Positions 1-8,049 of a stretch of 20,902 nucleotides of DNA are shown piece by piece; position 1 is the stretch's first letter, and the number at the start of each line of letters is the position of its first letter. Location: the IMG/VR virus record IMGVR_UViG_3300017708_002539, positions 1-20,902 of that record, one strand, 5' to 3'. The notes under the pieces were generated by a model. It saw nothing but the letters and a program-made list of their open reading frames with translations. It made no database searches and had not been told where the DNA came from. The DNA is from a virus. Both the position numbers and the translations under genes were made by a program.

Positions 1-714
1 AATTCAACAAAGAAGTCGTCAAATCTTTGGCGCCCAGAACCTGGTAAAAATCAAATCAGACTTGTACCATATCAGTACAACAAGGACAATCCGTTCAACG
101 AGTTGTACTTTCATTATAATATTGGCAAGAGAAATCACCTTAGCCCTATTACATTTGGTGAAGCAGATCCTGTTGTTGAATTTGCTGATCAACTTCGAAA
201 TAGTGGAAACAGCGATGACTTTCAACTTGCAAAGAAGCTTACACCGAAAATGCGAGTGCTAGTACCTGTTATTGTACGTGGAAAAGAATCCGAAGGCGTT
301 AAGTACTGGGGCTTTGGCAAGCAAGTCTATCAAGAGCTTCTTCAATTCTTGGCTGATCCAGACTATGGCGATATTACTGACTTGAAGTCTGGTCGAGATA
401 TCACTGTAAACTTTACTCCAGGTGATGGTAATGGCACTTATGCAAAGACGTCAATTATGGTAAAACCTAATCAGTCACCTGCAACCGAAGATGCCAATCT
501 ACTTGATCAAATTGTAAATGGTCAAGTCGATCTATTTGAAATTTACAAGAAGAAGTCTTATGACGAACTTAAGACTATACTTCAAGAATGGCTCGATGGC
601 GGTGATACTGAAGAGTCTACACAAGATACATCAACACAGTCGCAAGCTGCAAGTGTCGGTGCAAAATCTACAGGCGATATTGATAGTGCGTTTGACGAAC
701 TATTCAATAGCTAA
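1..714 (+). CDS. 32: gp32-like single-stranded DNA-binding protein (5' partial)
   Basis: The reading frame is open from the first base of the window, so the N-terminus lies upstream; 237 residues are visible. The stretch LWRPEPGKNQIRLVPYQYN, followed by ELYFHYNIG and LSPITFG, matches the OB-fold core of T4-type gp32 proteins as I know them. The C-terminus is a low-complexity Ser/Thr/Gln linker ending in an acidic tail, GDIDSAFDELFNS, which is the kind of tail gp32 uses to recruit replication and recombination partners. By family knowledge it coats ssDNA at forks and recombination intermediates. It ends 8 bp before the recombinase gene, the same functional pairing as gp32 and UvsX in T4. An ATG at 103 is internal to the conserved core and is not the real start. 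No zinc-binding cysteine cluster is visible in the part present. Confidence 0.85.
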   Translation, partial: NSTKKSSNLWRPEPGKNQIRLVPYQYNKDNPFNELYFHYNIGKRNHLSPITFGEADPVVEFADQLRNSGNSDDFQLAKKLTPKMRVLVPVIVRGKESEGVKYWGFGKQVYQELLQFLADPDYGDITDLKSGRDITVNFTPGDGNGTYAKTSIMVKPNQSPATEDANLLDQIVNGQVDLFEIYKKKSYDELKTILQEWLDGGDTEESTQDTSTQSQAASVGAKSTGDIDSAFDELFNS

Positions 715-722
715 GGAGAACT

Positions 723-1877
723 ATGGCTAGAAAAAAGAAAGATACACTAAGTAACGCAAATCTAAGAGACGATTTAGCCGGAACATTAGCAGAAACGCTA
801 AACAGTAAATTCAGTGACGTAAAGGTTGCATATTTTTTAGACGGCACTGAAGAAACACCTACTGATCTTACAGAATGGATTAGTACTGGCTCATCGCTCT
901 TAGATCTAGCCATTTCAAACAGGCCTGATGGCGGACTACCTGTTGGTCGTATTACTGAAATTACAGGTATGGAAGCTAGTGGTAAATCGCTGATAACCGC
1001 TCATGTATTAGCGAATACTCAGAAGGCCGGTGGTTTGGCTGTATACATCGATACTGAAAATGCCCTTAATGAAGAGTTTGCTAGGGCTATTGGTATCGAT
1101 GTTAGCCAACTGCTATATATCCAACTTGAAGCTGTAGAAGATATTTTCGAAGTTATTGAAAACATCATCTTAAAGGTTCGTGAAAGTGACAAAGATCGTC
1201 TAGTGACAATTGCAGTTGATTCTGTTGCTGCAGCTACTACTAAACTTGAACAAGCTGCTGATTATGAGAAAGACGGTTGGGCTACTGCTAAAGCCCTTGT
1301 ACTTTCAAAGGCTATGCGTAAAATAACGCAGCTTATTGGTCGTCAGCGCATTTGTCTCGTATTTACGAATCAGCTCAGACAAAAGTTAGGTGTTAGTTTT
1401 GGTGATCCATGGACTACTAGTGGTGGAAAGGCTTTACAGTTTCATGCAAGTTGTAGATTGAGACTTAAAGGTATGGGCCAAATAAAAGTCAAAGACAAAG
1501 AGCTGAAGAAAGAAAACGTAATTGGTATCAAAACCAAGGCTCAGGTTGTCAAGAATAGAATGGGTCCACCATTAAGAACGGCTGAGTTTGACATCAGATT
1601 CGATTCTGGAATTGATGATTATGGTAGTTGGCTTCAACTTATGAAAGACTATAAGCTAGTTGATCAAGGTGGAAGTTGGTATACATACACTGATACTGAA
1701 ACTGGTGAAATGACTAAATTCTTGTCTAAGGACTTCGAAGATAAAATATTACATGATACTAGAATCAAGGATCAAATATATTCTAGAATCTGTGATGCGG
1801 TTATAATGTCATATAAGTCTGATGATGTCGGTATTGACGACATAGAAATTGGAACTAATGATCTTCCTGACGGTTGA
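723..1877 (+). CDS. uvsX: RecA/UvsX-family recombinase
   Basis: A 384-residue RecA-fold ATPase that forms filaments on ssDNA and drives strand exchange in phage recombination-dependent replication and repair. Visible motifs: Walker A GMEASGKS (82-89), the catalytic Glu in DTENALN (E112), Walker B with D166 in TIAVDS, the L2-region sensor TNQ (215-217) and TTSGGKALQF, and a RecA-like KNRMGPP segment followed by AEFDIRFDSGI. These make it closer to bacterial RecA than to T4 UvsX, although position and partners are those of UvsX. The start is fixed by AAGGAG just upstream of ATG 723. It lies 8 bp after the gp32-like gene and is the last gene before a strong terminator. The length is near that of RecA (about 350) and UvsX (391). 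Confidence 0.93.
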   Translation: MARKKKDTLSNANLRDDLAGTLAETLNSKFSDVKVAYFLDGTEETPTDLTEWISTGSSLLDLAISNRPDGGLPVGRITEITGMEASGKSLITAHVLANTQKAGGLAVYIDTENALNEEFARAIGIDVSQLLYIQLEAVEDIFEVIENIILKVRESDKDRLVTIAVDSVAAATTKLEQAADYEKDGWATAKALVLSKAMRKITQLIGRQRICLVFTNQLRQKLGVSFGDPWTTSGGKALQFHASCRLRLKGMGQIKVKDKELKKENVIGIKTKAQVVKNRMGPPLRTAEFDIRFDSGIDDYGSWLQLMKDYKLVDQGGSWYTYTDTETGEMTKFLSKDFEDKILHDTRIKDQIYSRICDAVIMSYKSDDVGIDDIEIGTNDLPDG

Positions 1878-1902
1878 TAATAAGTAAACATATCAGACAT
1901 AG

Positions 1903-1940
1903 CACCAGCCACCTATTAACGTAGGTGGTTTGGTGTTTTT
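1903..1940 (+). terminator. Intrinsic terminator after the recombinase gene
   Basis: CACCAGCCACCTA, a six-base loop, then TAGGTGGTTTGGTG form a long GC-containing hairpin with one small internal mismatch, followed directly by TTTTT. It starts 25 bp after the recombinase stop and 13 bp before a promoter, so it separates two transcription units. It is the clearest terminator in the window. Confidence 0.88.
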
Positions 1941-1952
1941 ACAGAAAAATAC

Positions 1953-1983
1953 TTTGAGGTATCAAATATTATAGGTATATTAG
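1953..1983 (+). promoter_or_regulatory. Promoter TTTG-N19-TATATTAG before the 5' nuclease gene
   Basis: TTTG at 1953-1956, exactly 19 bp, then TATATTAG at 1976-1983. The same arrangement recurs at 7152 and 11042. It resembles the Bacteroidota promoter TTTG-N19-TAnnTTTG; it can also be read as a degenerate sigma-70 promoter (TTGAGG, 16 bp, TATATT). Expected start of transcription is near 1988, about 20 nt before ATG 2008. The leader is A-rich and has no Shine-Dalgarno sequence. Confidence 0.75.
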
Positions 1984-2007
1984 TACTGTACAATAAACGA
2001 CCATACT

Positions 2008-3036
2008 ATGAGTAAACAACGCTACAAAGACATCCTAGCTAATCTATCTGAACAACCTAAAATGGAGCAGGATGATCGTATACTTCTTGTTGACGGTCTG
2101 AATCTATTTATTCGCAACTTTACAATCAATCCAAGTCAGAATGAGAATGGTGTTCCTGTCGGTGGCATTAAAGGTTTTCTGCTTGGCTTAGGTGCTGCAA
2201 TCAAGCAAATCAAACCTACTCGGGTTATCATATGCTTTGACGGTAAAGGTGGTTCAGCTCGTAGACGTAAAATATATCCAGACTACAAGGCAGGTCGTAA
2301 ACCTGTTATGAGTGCTCACGGTAAAACATTTAGTACTGATGATACTAGGCTTCTGATGTCACAACAACTCACCAGGCTTACGGACTATTTATCTGTATTA
2401 CCTGTCACTGTTATGTCAACTGAAAATATTGAAGCCGATGATGCTATTGCATACATAGCAAAACAGATCTATCCAGATTCAAACAAGTTTATTATGTCAA
2501 CAGACAAGGACTTTCTACAACTGGTCGATGAAAAATGCTGCGTATGGTCCCCAACAAAAAAGGTATTCTATTTCAGGAATGAAGTTCAAGAATTATTCGG
2601 TATTATGCCTGAAAATCTAGCAGTATTACGTGCTATATTAGGCGACAAGTCTGACAATATTTCAGGTGTACAAGGCGCAGGCTTAAAAACTATACAGAAA
2701 GCAATTCCTTCACTATTTGGTGAAAGCAAGATAACAATAAATGGCCTTTTTGATCTTATAGAGCAGTCTGATTCTACTGCTAAAGTCTGTCAAAGAATAC
2801 TCGACAATAAAGACATTGTCAAAGTCAACTATCGTATTATGCAACTATATGATGTAGAAGTTTCAGGTTATGCTCGTGAATCGTTACTGAATATTACAAG
2901 TAAACCTGTGCAAGCCTTAAACATGGTCAAGTTCATTCAAATGTTGACTGAAGATTCAATGCATCTTCTCAAAAACTTAGACTTGTGGCTCAGATCAGTA
3001 TGGGTTCCAATTGACGCAATAAGGAATAACAAATGA
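2008..3036 (+). CDS. 5'-3' exonuclease / flap endonuclease (T4 RNase H-like)
   Basis: A 342-residue FEN-superfamily nuclease that would remove RNA primers and 5' flaps on the lagging strand. The metal-binding acids are in order: D29 in LLVDGLN, D78 in CFDGKGG, E142/D144/D145 in IEADDA, D166/D168 in STDKDF, and D213/D216 in GDKSDNI. A helix-3-turn-helix follows (GVQGAGLKT, 220-228). The basic arch RRRKIYPDYKAGRKP (86-98) fits this family's substrate threading. It is first in its operon, right after a promoter, and its stop overlaps the helicase start (ATGA at 3033). Polymerase I 5' nuclease domains share this fold, but no polymerase domain is attached. A start without a Shine-Dalgarno sequence was accepted because of the close promoter and because the N-terminal catalytic Asp lies where expected. 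Confidence 0.9.
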   Translation: MSKQRYKDILANLSEQPKMEQDDRILLVDGLNLFIRNFTINPSQNENGVPVGGIKGFLLGLGAAIKQIKPTRVIICFDGKGGSARRRKIYPDYKAGRKPVMSAHGKTFSTDDTRLLMSQQLTRLTDYLSVLPVTVMSTENIEADDAIAYIAKQIYPDSNKFIMSTDKDFLQLVDEKCCVWSPTKKVFYFRNEVQELFGIMPENLAVLRAILGDKSDNISGVQGAGLKTIQKAIPSLFGESKITINGLFDLIEQSDSTAKVCQRILDNKDIVKVNYRIMQLYDVEVSGYARESLLNITSKPVQALNMVKFIQMLTEDSMHLLKNLDLWLRSVWVPIDAIRNNK

Positions 3037-4388
3037 GCGATAGATTAAGTGATTATGGGTACAGTTTTCAAATTAAGATTGTATCAGCCTTACTTCGGGA
3101 CTCTAGCTTTTTACAGCAAGTCCATGATATACTAGAAGGTAGTTATTTTGAAAATGACTCTATACGTTGGCTATGTGAGTCTGTCATAAGCTATCATCTT
3201 AAGTACAAGGAGTCTCCGACTCTTGAAGTATTTAAGGTTATGTCTAGTGAAGTAGAAGACACTGTACTAAAGACTCAGATAGTTGACAACTTAAAGGACG
3301 TTATAGCTAATTTAGAAGCTACAGACCTAGAATTTGTCAAATCTCAGACAATAGACTTTTGTAAGAATCAGAATCTGAAAAAGGCTATTATGACTTCCGT
3401 AGACTTGTTACAGTCAGGCGACTATGACGGCATCAAGACTACTATAGACACTGCAATGAAGGCCGGCACTGAAAGGAATATTGGTCTTGAATATGCAGAT
3501 AATGTCAAAGAGCGATATACTGTGAATGTTAGAGATTGCGTACCGACTGAATGGGAGGTAATAAATAATCTAGCAGATGGTGGATTAGCAGGAGGTGAAT
3601 TAGGCGTATTTGTAGCTCCTGCTGGTATCGGTAAATCATGGGCATTAGCTAATGTAGGAGCTCATGCTGTTAAAAAAGGAAAAACCGTAGTCCATTATAC
3701 ATTAGAGCTCAATCAGAATTATGTTGGTCTCAGGTATGATAGTATTTTTACAGGTATTTCGGCTCAAGAGCTAAAGTACAATATAGATGATGTTGAAAAA
3801 GTCGTCAATAATCTTAAAGGTGAGTTGATCGTTAAATACTTTCCTACTAAAGGTGCTACTGTAAATTCACTTGCTGCACATATTGAAAAGTGCAGAATAC
3901 AGGGTAAAAAACCTGACATGGTTATAGTTGACTATGCAGATCTATTACGTGGTCAAGGATTAAATAATCGTGAAGTCCGTCATGAACTAGGTAATATCTA
4001 TGAAGATCTTCGAGGTCTAGCCGGTGAGTTAGATGTTCCAATCTGGACAGCATCTCAAGCCAACAGAAGTGCAATCAATGAGGAAATAATACAAGCTGAT
4101 AAGATTGCAGAATCATATTCTAAAATAATGATTGCTGATTTTGTAATATCGTTAAGTCGTAAACTTGAAGACAAAACGGCTAACACTGGACGTTGGCATT
4201 TAATTAAGAACAGGTTTGGTCCTGACGGTATAACATTCCCTAGTAAAATGAACGCCGGCAATGGTCATATTGAGATATACGAGCCTAATTCTGCACAGGG
4301 ACAAGAAACTCAACAGGAAATAAATCAGGGCAGCGAGTATATTAGAAAAATGCTCAAAGATAAATTTGCCAATATGCCTCAACAGTAA
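3033..4388 (+). CDS. 41: Replicative DnaB/gp41-family helicase
   Basis: A 451-residue RecA-like hexameric helicase that would unwind DNA 5'-3' ahead of the polymerase and recruit primase. The N-terminal about 150 residues are helical, as in DnaB N-domains, followed by a linker and the ATPase core: Walker A APAGIGKS (195-202), the catalytic Glu in LEL (E225), Walker B VIVDYADLL (D300), and the motif TASQANRSA, as in DnaB sensor/ssDNA-loop segments. The C-terminal part, WHLIKNRFGPDG, is also typical of the family. It is translationally coupled to the 5' nuclease gene by a 4-bp overlap. No primase or helicase loader is visible in this window. Confidence 0.92.
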   Translation: MSDRLSDYGYSFQIKIVSALLRDSSFLQQVHDILEGSYFENDSIRWLCESVISYHLKYKESPTLEVFKVMSSEVEDTVLKTQIVDNLKDVIANLEATDLEFVKSQTIDFCKNQNLKKAIMTSVDLLQSGDYDGIKTTIDTAMKAGTERNIGLEYADNVKERYTVNVRDCVPTEWEVINNLADGGLAGGELGVFVAPAGIGKSWALANVGAHAVKKGKTVVHYTLELNQNYVGLRYDSIFTGISAQELKYNIDDVEKVVNNLKGELIVKYFPTKGATVNSLAAHIEKCRIQGKKPDMVIVDYADLLRGQGLNNREVRHELGNIYEDLRGLAGELDVPIWTASQANRSAINEEIIQADKIAESYSKIMIADFVISLSRKLEDKTANTGRWHLIKNRFGPDGITFPSKMNAGNGHIEIYEPNSAQGQETQQEINQGSEYIRKMLKDKFANMPQQ

Positions 4389-4441
4389 GTATATATCATA
4401 TTTATCCCACACATCAATTTTAACATAATAAAGGAAAGCAC

Positions 4442-6298
4442 ATGGACGTCTCCACTTCAATTCTTAGTGATATCACAGTTTATATGAAATATGCAAAATA
4501 CAATGAAGACCTGCAACGCAGAGAAGCATGGTCTGAAATTGTAGATCGTAATAAGGCTATGCATATAAAGAAATATCCAGATTTGAAGTCCGAGATTGAA
4601 GATGCATATAAGCTTGTATATGACAAAAAGGTTCTACCATCAATGCGCAGTCTACAATTCGGTGGAAAGCCTATTGAAATTTCACCGAACAGGGTATACA
4701 ACTGTGCATATTTACCTATTGATCATCCTGATTCATTTAGTGAAGTCATGTTCCTGCTACTTGGCGGTACTGGCGTTGGCTATTCTGTACAGCGTCATCA
4801 TGTAGCATCACTACCTGAAATCAGAAAACCATACGTAAAACGAACAAAACGTTTTTTAGTAAGTGACACCATCGAAGGTTGGGCAGATGCCATCAAGGTA
4901 TTGCTTCAAAGTTATTTTAAGGGAGGCTCTAGTATCAAATTTGACTTTTCAGATATTAGACCTAAAGGCTCTAGGTTGATCACTTCAGGTGGCAAGGCGC
5001 CAGGCCCGCAGCCACTTAAGGAATGTATATTAAAACTTAAAGGGATCTTAAATGAGAAACAAAATGGCGAGAAGCTCTCGACTCTTGATGTCCATGATAT
5101 GGTTTGCCATATTGCTGACGCCGTTCTTGCTGGCGGTATTAGGCGTGCAGCGCTTATATCGCTATTTAATGCAGACGATGACGAAATGATATCATGTAAG
5201 GCTGGTGATTGGTGGGAACTTAATCCTCAGCGTGGACGAGCAAACAATTCTGCAGTACTTATGCGACATAAAGTTACCAAAGAGTTCTTTATGGACCTAT
5301 GGAAGCGAGTAGAACTTTCTGGTGCTGGAGAACCCGGTATCTATTTGAATAATGACAAAGACTGGGGTACAAATCCTTGTTGTGAAATTGCACTACGACC
5401 TTATCAGTTCTGTAATCTTTGTGAAGTAAATGCTAGTGATATTGAGTCTCAGGAAGACTTTGAAGCCAGGGTCAAAGCTGCTACACTGATTGGTACTTTA
5501 CAAGCCGGGTATACAGACTTTCATTATTTGCGAGAAATCTGGAGAGAAACAACTGAAAAAGATGCATTGATCGGTATTTCAATGACCGGCATTGGCTCAG
5601 GAACAGTACTTGGCTATGATATGTCATCGGCTGCTAATCTTGTAGTTAAAGAAAATAAAAGAATTGCCAAACTAATTGGCATCAATTCAACTGCACGTGC
5701 TACTACTGTAAAACCTGCAGGTACAACCAGTCTCGTTCTTGGTACCAGTTCAGGTATTCATGCATGGCACAATGATTATTACATTAGACGTATTAGAGTT
5801 GGCAAAAATGAGGCTATATATACATACTTATCTATATACCATCCTGAACTAGTAGAGGATGAGTATTTTAGACCTCATGATACTGCTGTTATCAGCATTC
5901 CACAAAAAGCACCTCAAGGAGCTATTTTGAGAACAGAATCACCGTTTGCACTTCTTGAAAGAATAAAAAAGGTATCATCAGAATGGGTAAAACCAGGTCA
6001 TCAGAAAGGTTCTAACTCGCATAACGTTTCAGCAACTGTATCATTAAAAGAAGATGAATGGTCAGATGCCGGTGAATGGATGTGGGAAAACAGGGACTAT
6101 TATAACGGTCTATCTGTATTACCTTACAACGGTGGAACATATACTCAAGCACCATTTGAGGATATTACGGAAGACAAATACAATGAGCTGCTATCCAGTT
6201 TAAAGGAGGTCGATTTGACCAAAGTTATTGAGGTAGAAGACATGACAGATCTTTCAGGTGAATTAGCATGTGTAGGTGGGCAATGCGAAGTACAGTAA
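4442..6298 (+). CDS. Adenosylcobalamin-dependent (class II) ribonucleoside-triphosphate reductase, compact form
   Basis: A 618-residue monomeric class II ribonucleotide reductase that makes deoxynucleotides from ribonucleotides with coenzyme B12 as radical source. Key residues line up with Lactobacillus leichmannii RTPR: C88 (RTPR C119), N311/C313/E315 in NPCCEI (N406/C408/E410), C324 (C419) exactly 11 residues later, and the C-terminal thiol pair C610/C615 spaced as in C731/C736. PAGTTS is also present. It is about 120 residues shorter than RTPR (739), with some 64 residues missing between the first cysteine and the thiyl site. AAAGGA precedes ATG 4442, and a 53-bp gap separates it from the helicase gene. 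No separate small subunit or anaerobic activase gene is seen, which fits class II. Activity depends on host or environmental B12. Confidence 0.92.
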   Translation: MDVSTSILSDITVYMKYAKYNEDLQRREAWSEIVDRNKAMHIKKYPDLKSEIEDAYKLVYDKKVLPSMRSLQFGGKPIEISPNRVYNCAYLPIDHPDSFSEVMFLLLGGTGVGYSVQRHHVASLPEIRKPYVKRTKRFLVSDTIEGWADAIKVLLQSYFKGGSSIKFDFSDIRPKGSRLITSGGKAPGPQPLKECILKLKGILNEKQNGEKLSTLDVHDMVCHIADAVLAGGIRRAALISLFNADDDEMISCKAGDWWELNPQRGRANNSAVLMRHKVTKEFFMDLWKRVELSGAGEPGIYLNNDKDWGTNPCCEIALRPYQFCNLCEVNASDIESQEDFEARVKAATLIGTLQAGYTDFHYLREIWRETTEKDALIGISMTGIGSGTVLGYDMSSAANLVVKENKRIAKLIGINSTARATTVKPAGTTSLVLGTSSGIHAWHNDYYIRRIRVGKNEAIYTYLSIYHPELVEDEYFRPHDTAVISIPQKAPQGAILRTESPFALLERIKKVSSEWVKPGHQKGSNSHNVSATVSLKEDEWSDAGEWMWENRDYYNGLSVLPYNGGTYTQAPFEDITEDKYNELLSSLKEVDLTKVIEVEDMTDLSGELACVGGQCEVQ

Positions 6299-6349
6299 CT
6301 ATAGGAAACGATTGGATTCAGCGATTGTACTATAATCTAGGAGATTATA

Positions 6350-6541
6350 ATGAGCAACGCAAAAAATATCGAACAAAAAATAATTGAATTTGAACAACAA
6401 TTAAAGGAACTACAAGACAACTGTAAACATGAAGAATACATAAAGCAAAAGGCAGACGGCAGACCTATAAAATCTTGTAAAATTTGCAATAAAGAATTAG
6501 GTATGCTATCGTCTCAAGAGCTTGATGATTGGTTGTCTTAA
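6350..6541 (+). CDS. Small putative zinc-binding protein
   Basis: A 63-residue protein with a charged helical first half (about residues 4-24, probable coiled coil) and a possible metal site from C25, H27, C43 and C46 (CKH...CKIC). The start is supported by AGGAG 7 bp upstream of ATG 6350. I do not recognise a named family. Its place between ribonucleotide reductase and the YkuD-like gene says nothing specific about role; small zinc proteins of this type are common among T4-like early genes. Confidence 0.75.
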   Translation: MSNAKNIEQKIIEFEQQLKELQDNCKHEEYIKQKADGRPIKSCKICNKELGMLSSQELDDWLS

Positions 6542-6550
6542 AAGGGTAAT

Positions 6551-7150
6551 ATGAATTTTACAAGAGAGCAAATTGAAACAGCAGTAAAGGCTAAAGGTTA
6601 CAAATGGTTTGAGAATGGCAATTACAATCTTAATATTGTCGGCGTTAGAAATTCTGAAACATATGATGAAGTGACTAATAAATTCGACGATTTGGTCACT
6701 GTAACGTATAAGGTTGGAAATGATTGGAACTTTCATCAATGGAATGCAACGACCGATCCTGGAAAGTATTACACAGAAAATCTACTTAATTCAGATGGTG
6801 TTGCTATAATGGTTCCGGGACAATATCGAAGTTCTCATGTAATTGGAATGCATCAGGGTAAATATAAAGCTTTGAAACAAGCCAGGCCTGTAAAAGTATA
6901 TCGAGACTCTAATAGAGATAACTGTTACGATATGGATCCAGCAAAAATCCAAGAAGGTATCTTTGGTATTAACATTCATAGAGCTTCAGCATCTGGAACT
7001 TCAACTCAGATAGACAAATGGAGTGCTGGTTGTCAAGTTATTGCTAATTATGAAGACTTCAACAAACTGATGTGGCTAGCAATTCAGGCTGAAGATATCT
7101 GGGGTAATTCATTTACATATACGCTCATTGAGAGTAAAGACATAGTTTAA
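6551..7150 (+). CDS. Putative peptidoglycan-active enzyme with YkuD-like H...SxGC motif
   Basis: A 199-residue protein without signal peptide or membrane segment. Near the C-terminus, NIHRAS (H143) is followed after 14 residues by SAGCQV (S158, C161). This fits the spacing of the L,D-transpeptidase (YkuD) active site, H-x(14-17)-[ST]-x-G-C, although Gln replaces the usual residues after Cys. A D-x-N-x-D-x(3)-D stretch (D119-D127) looks like a calcium-loop motif. Related proteins, as I recall, occur in Bacteroidota phages and prophages and are sometimes taken as endolysins. A cytoplasmic cysteine hydrolase acting on cell wall at lysis is my inference. An AAGGG sequence precedes ATG 6551, and it sits 10 bp after the zinc-protein gene at the end of the transcription unit. 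Its place in a replication cluster is unexpected for a lysis gene. Confidence 0.5.
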   Translation: MNFTREQIETAVKAKGYKWFENGNYNLNIVGVRNSETYDEVTNKFDDLVTVTYKVGNDWNFHQWNATTDPGKYYTENLLNSDGVAIMVPGQYRSSHVIGMHQGKYKALKQARPVKVYRDSNRDNCYDMDPAKIQEGIFGINIHRASASGTSTQIDKWSAGCQVIANYEDFNKLMWLAIQAEDIWGNSFTYTLIESKDIV

Positions 7151-7151
7151 C

Positions 7152-7181
7152 TTTGATAATAAACAAAAATTAGTTATATTG
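7152..7181 (+). promoter_or_regulatory. Promoter TTTG-N19-TATATTG before the hydroxymethylase-argGH unit
   Basis: TTTG at 7152-7155, exactly 19 bp, then TATATTG at 7175-7181: the same layout as the promoters at 1953 and 11042. The next start codon is at 7186, only 5 bp after the motif, so transcription should begin at or within a base or two of the ATG and the mRNA may be leaderless. Confidence 0.75.
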
Positions 7182-7185
7182 CAAC

Positions 7186-8049
7186 ATGGTTACATACAAT
7201 TCTTTAGAGGAAGCTCTAGTTAATGAAATTAGGGCGATAAATACTAGCGGATCTGAAACTAATTGTAGAGGTCGGGTCCAACGTGAAACAATATTCAGAT
7301 CATTCCGTATATTAGATCCTACTGACCTAGCAATTAAAAATCCAGCAAGGGCGTTTAACCCGGCATATGCATTTACAGAATGGTTTTGGTATCTAGGTAA
7401 AGATCCTAATGTCAGGAACATCGGTAAATTTGCTAAAATCTGGCTAGACATAGCCGACAGTACAGGTAGAGTCGAGTCCAATTATGGTACATATCTATTA
7501 GGCGATCAGTGGCAGTTTGTAAAGGATGAACTGCAAAGAGATCCATTTAGTAGAAGATGTACTATTGTCATTCATCAGCCTATGCACAAATACATGAATG
7601 ATCAGGACATGCCTTGTACTCAGTATGTACAGTTCTTTATTAGAGATAACAGACTGCATATGGGTGTAAATATGCGTAGTAATGACTTGATCTATGGCTT
7701 CTGTAATGACGTCTTTACATTTTCACTTTTTCAACAACTAATGCTCAATGACTTAAGACAGACAATGCCGGATCTTAAGCTCGGTCATTATTACCATAAT
7801 ACGGGTAGCATGCACGTTTATAAGCGTCATTTCGATATGATGTCCCAGATACTAGATATCCAGGACGCTAAAGAGTCTTTAGGTGGACCTACATATATAG
7901 TACATCTACCTGAGAATAAGTTTCAATTGAAGCCTGAAGTAACTTTAGATTTAATACAGTCTAACGGTTATATGTTGCCTAGAGTGGATGCATCTAAAGA
8001 GGACATGGAATACATAGTAAATGAATTAACTGATAAATTATTTCAATGA
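7186..8049 (+). CDS. Thymidylate-synthase-family pyrimidine hydroxymethylase, probably dCMP hydroxymethylase
   Basis: A 287-residue TS-fold enzyme. Catalytic Cys is C144 (DMPCTQY); phosphate-binding Arg residues are R123/R124 (FSRR) and R164 (NMRSND); E65 lies in EWFWYL; the H210/Y212 pair (SMHVY) is also present. The residue 31 after Cys is D175 (GFCND), where thymidylate synthase has Asn (E. coli C146/N177) and T4 dCMP hydroxymethylase has Asp (C148/D179). That swap is known to favour cytosine over uracil, so the enzyme probably makes 5-hydroxymethyl-dCMP from dCMP and methylenetetrahydrofolate. The C-terminal folate-closing tail of true thymidylate synthase is not recognisable. It is first in a unit with argG, argH and dut, and its stop overlaps the argG start. 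dUMP hydroxymethylase or dTMP synthase is less likely because those keep Asn. Confidence 0.82.
   Translation: MVTYNSLEEALVNEIRAINTSGSETNCRGRVQRETIFRSFRILDPTDLAIKNPARAFNPAYAFTEWFWYLGKDPNVRNIGKFAKIWLDIADSTGRVESNYGTYLLGDQWQFVKDELQRDPFSRRCTIVIHQPMHKYMNDQDMPCTQYVQFFIRDNRLHMGVNMRSNDLIYGFCNDVFTFSLFQQLMLNDLRQTMPDLKLGHYYHNTGSMHVYKRHFDMMSQILDIQDAKESLGGPTYIVHLPENKFQLKPEVTLDLIQSNGYMLPRVDASKEDMEYIVNELTDKLFQ

Noticed and set aside
4200-4460. Minus-strand open frames opposite helicase, groEL, polymerase and other genes (for example 4200-4460, 14061-14447, 11300-11698)
   Set aside because: They lie opposite genes with clear protein families, show no family motif and have no ribosome site; they are chance antisense frames.
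6202-6216. Perfect AAAGGAGGT ribosome-site sequence inside the ribonucleotide reductase gene, followed by an in-frame TTG
   Set aside because: The spacing to TTG is only 3 bp and the product would be a 28-residue C-terminal piece; the bases simply encode LKEV in the reductase.
6299-6349. TATAAT-like sequence (about 6332-6337) in the spacer before the small zinc-protein gene
   Set aside because: No TTTG 19 bp upstream and no -35-like hexamer at 16-18 bp; it does not match the promoter layout seen elsewhere.
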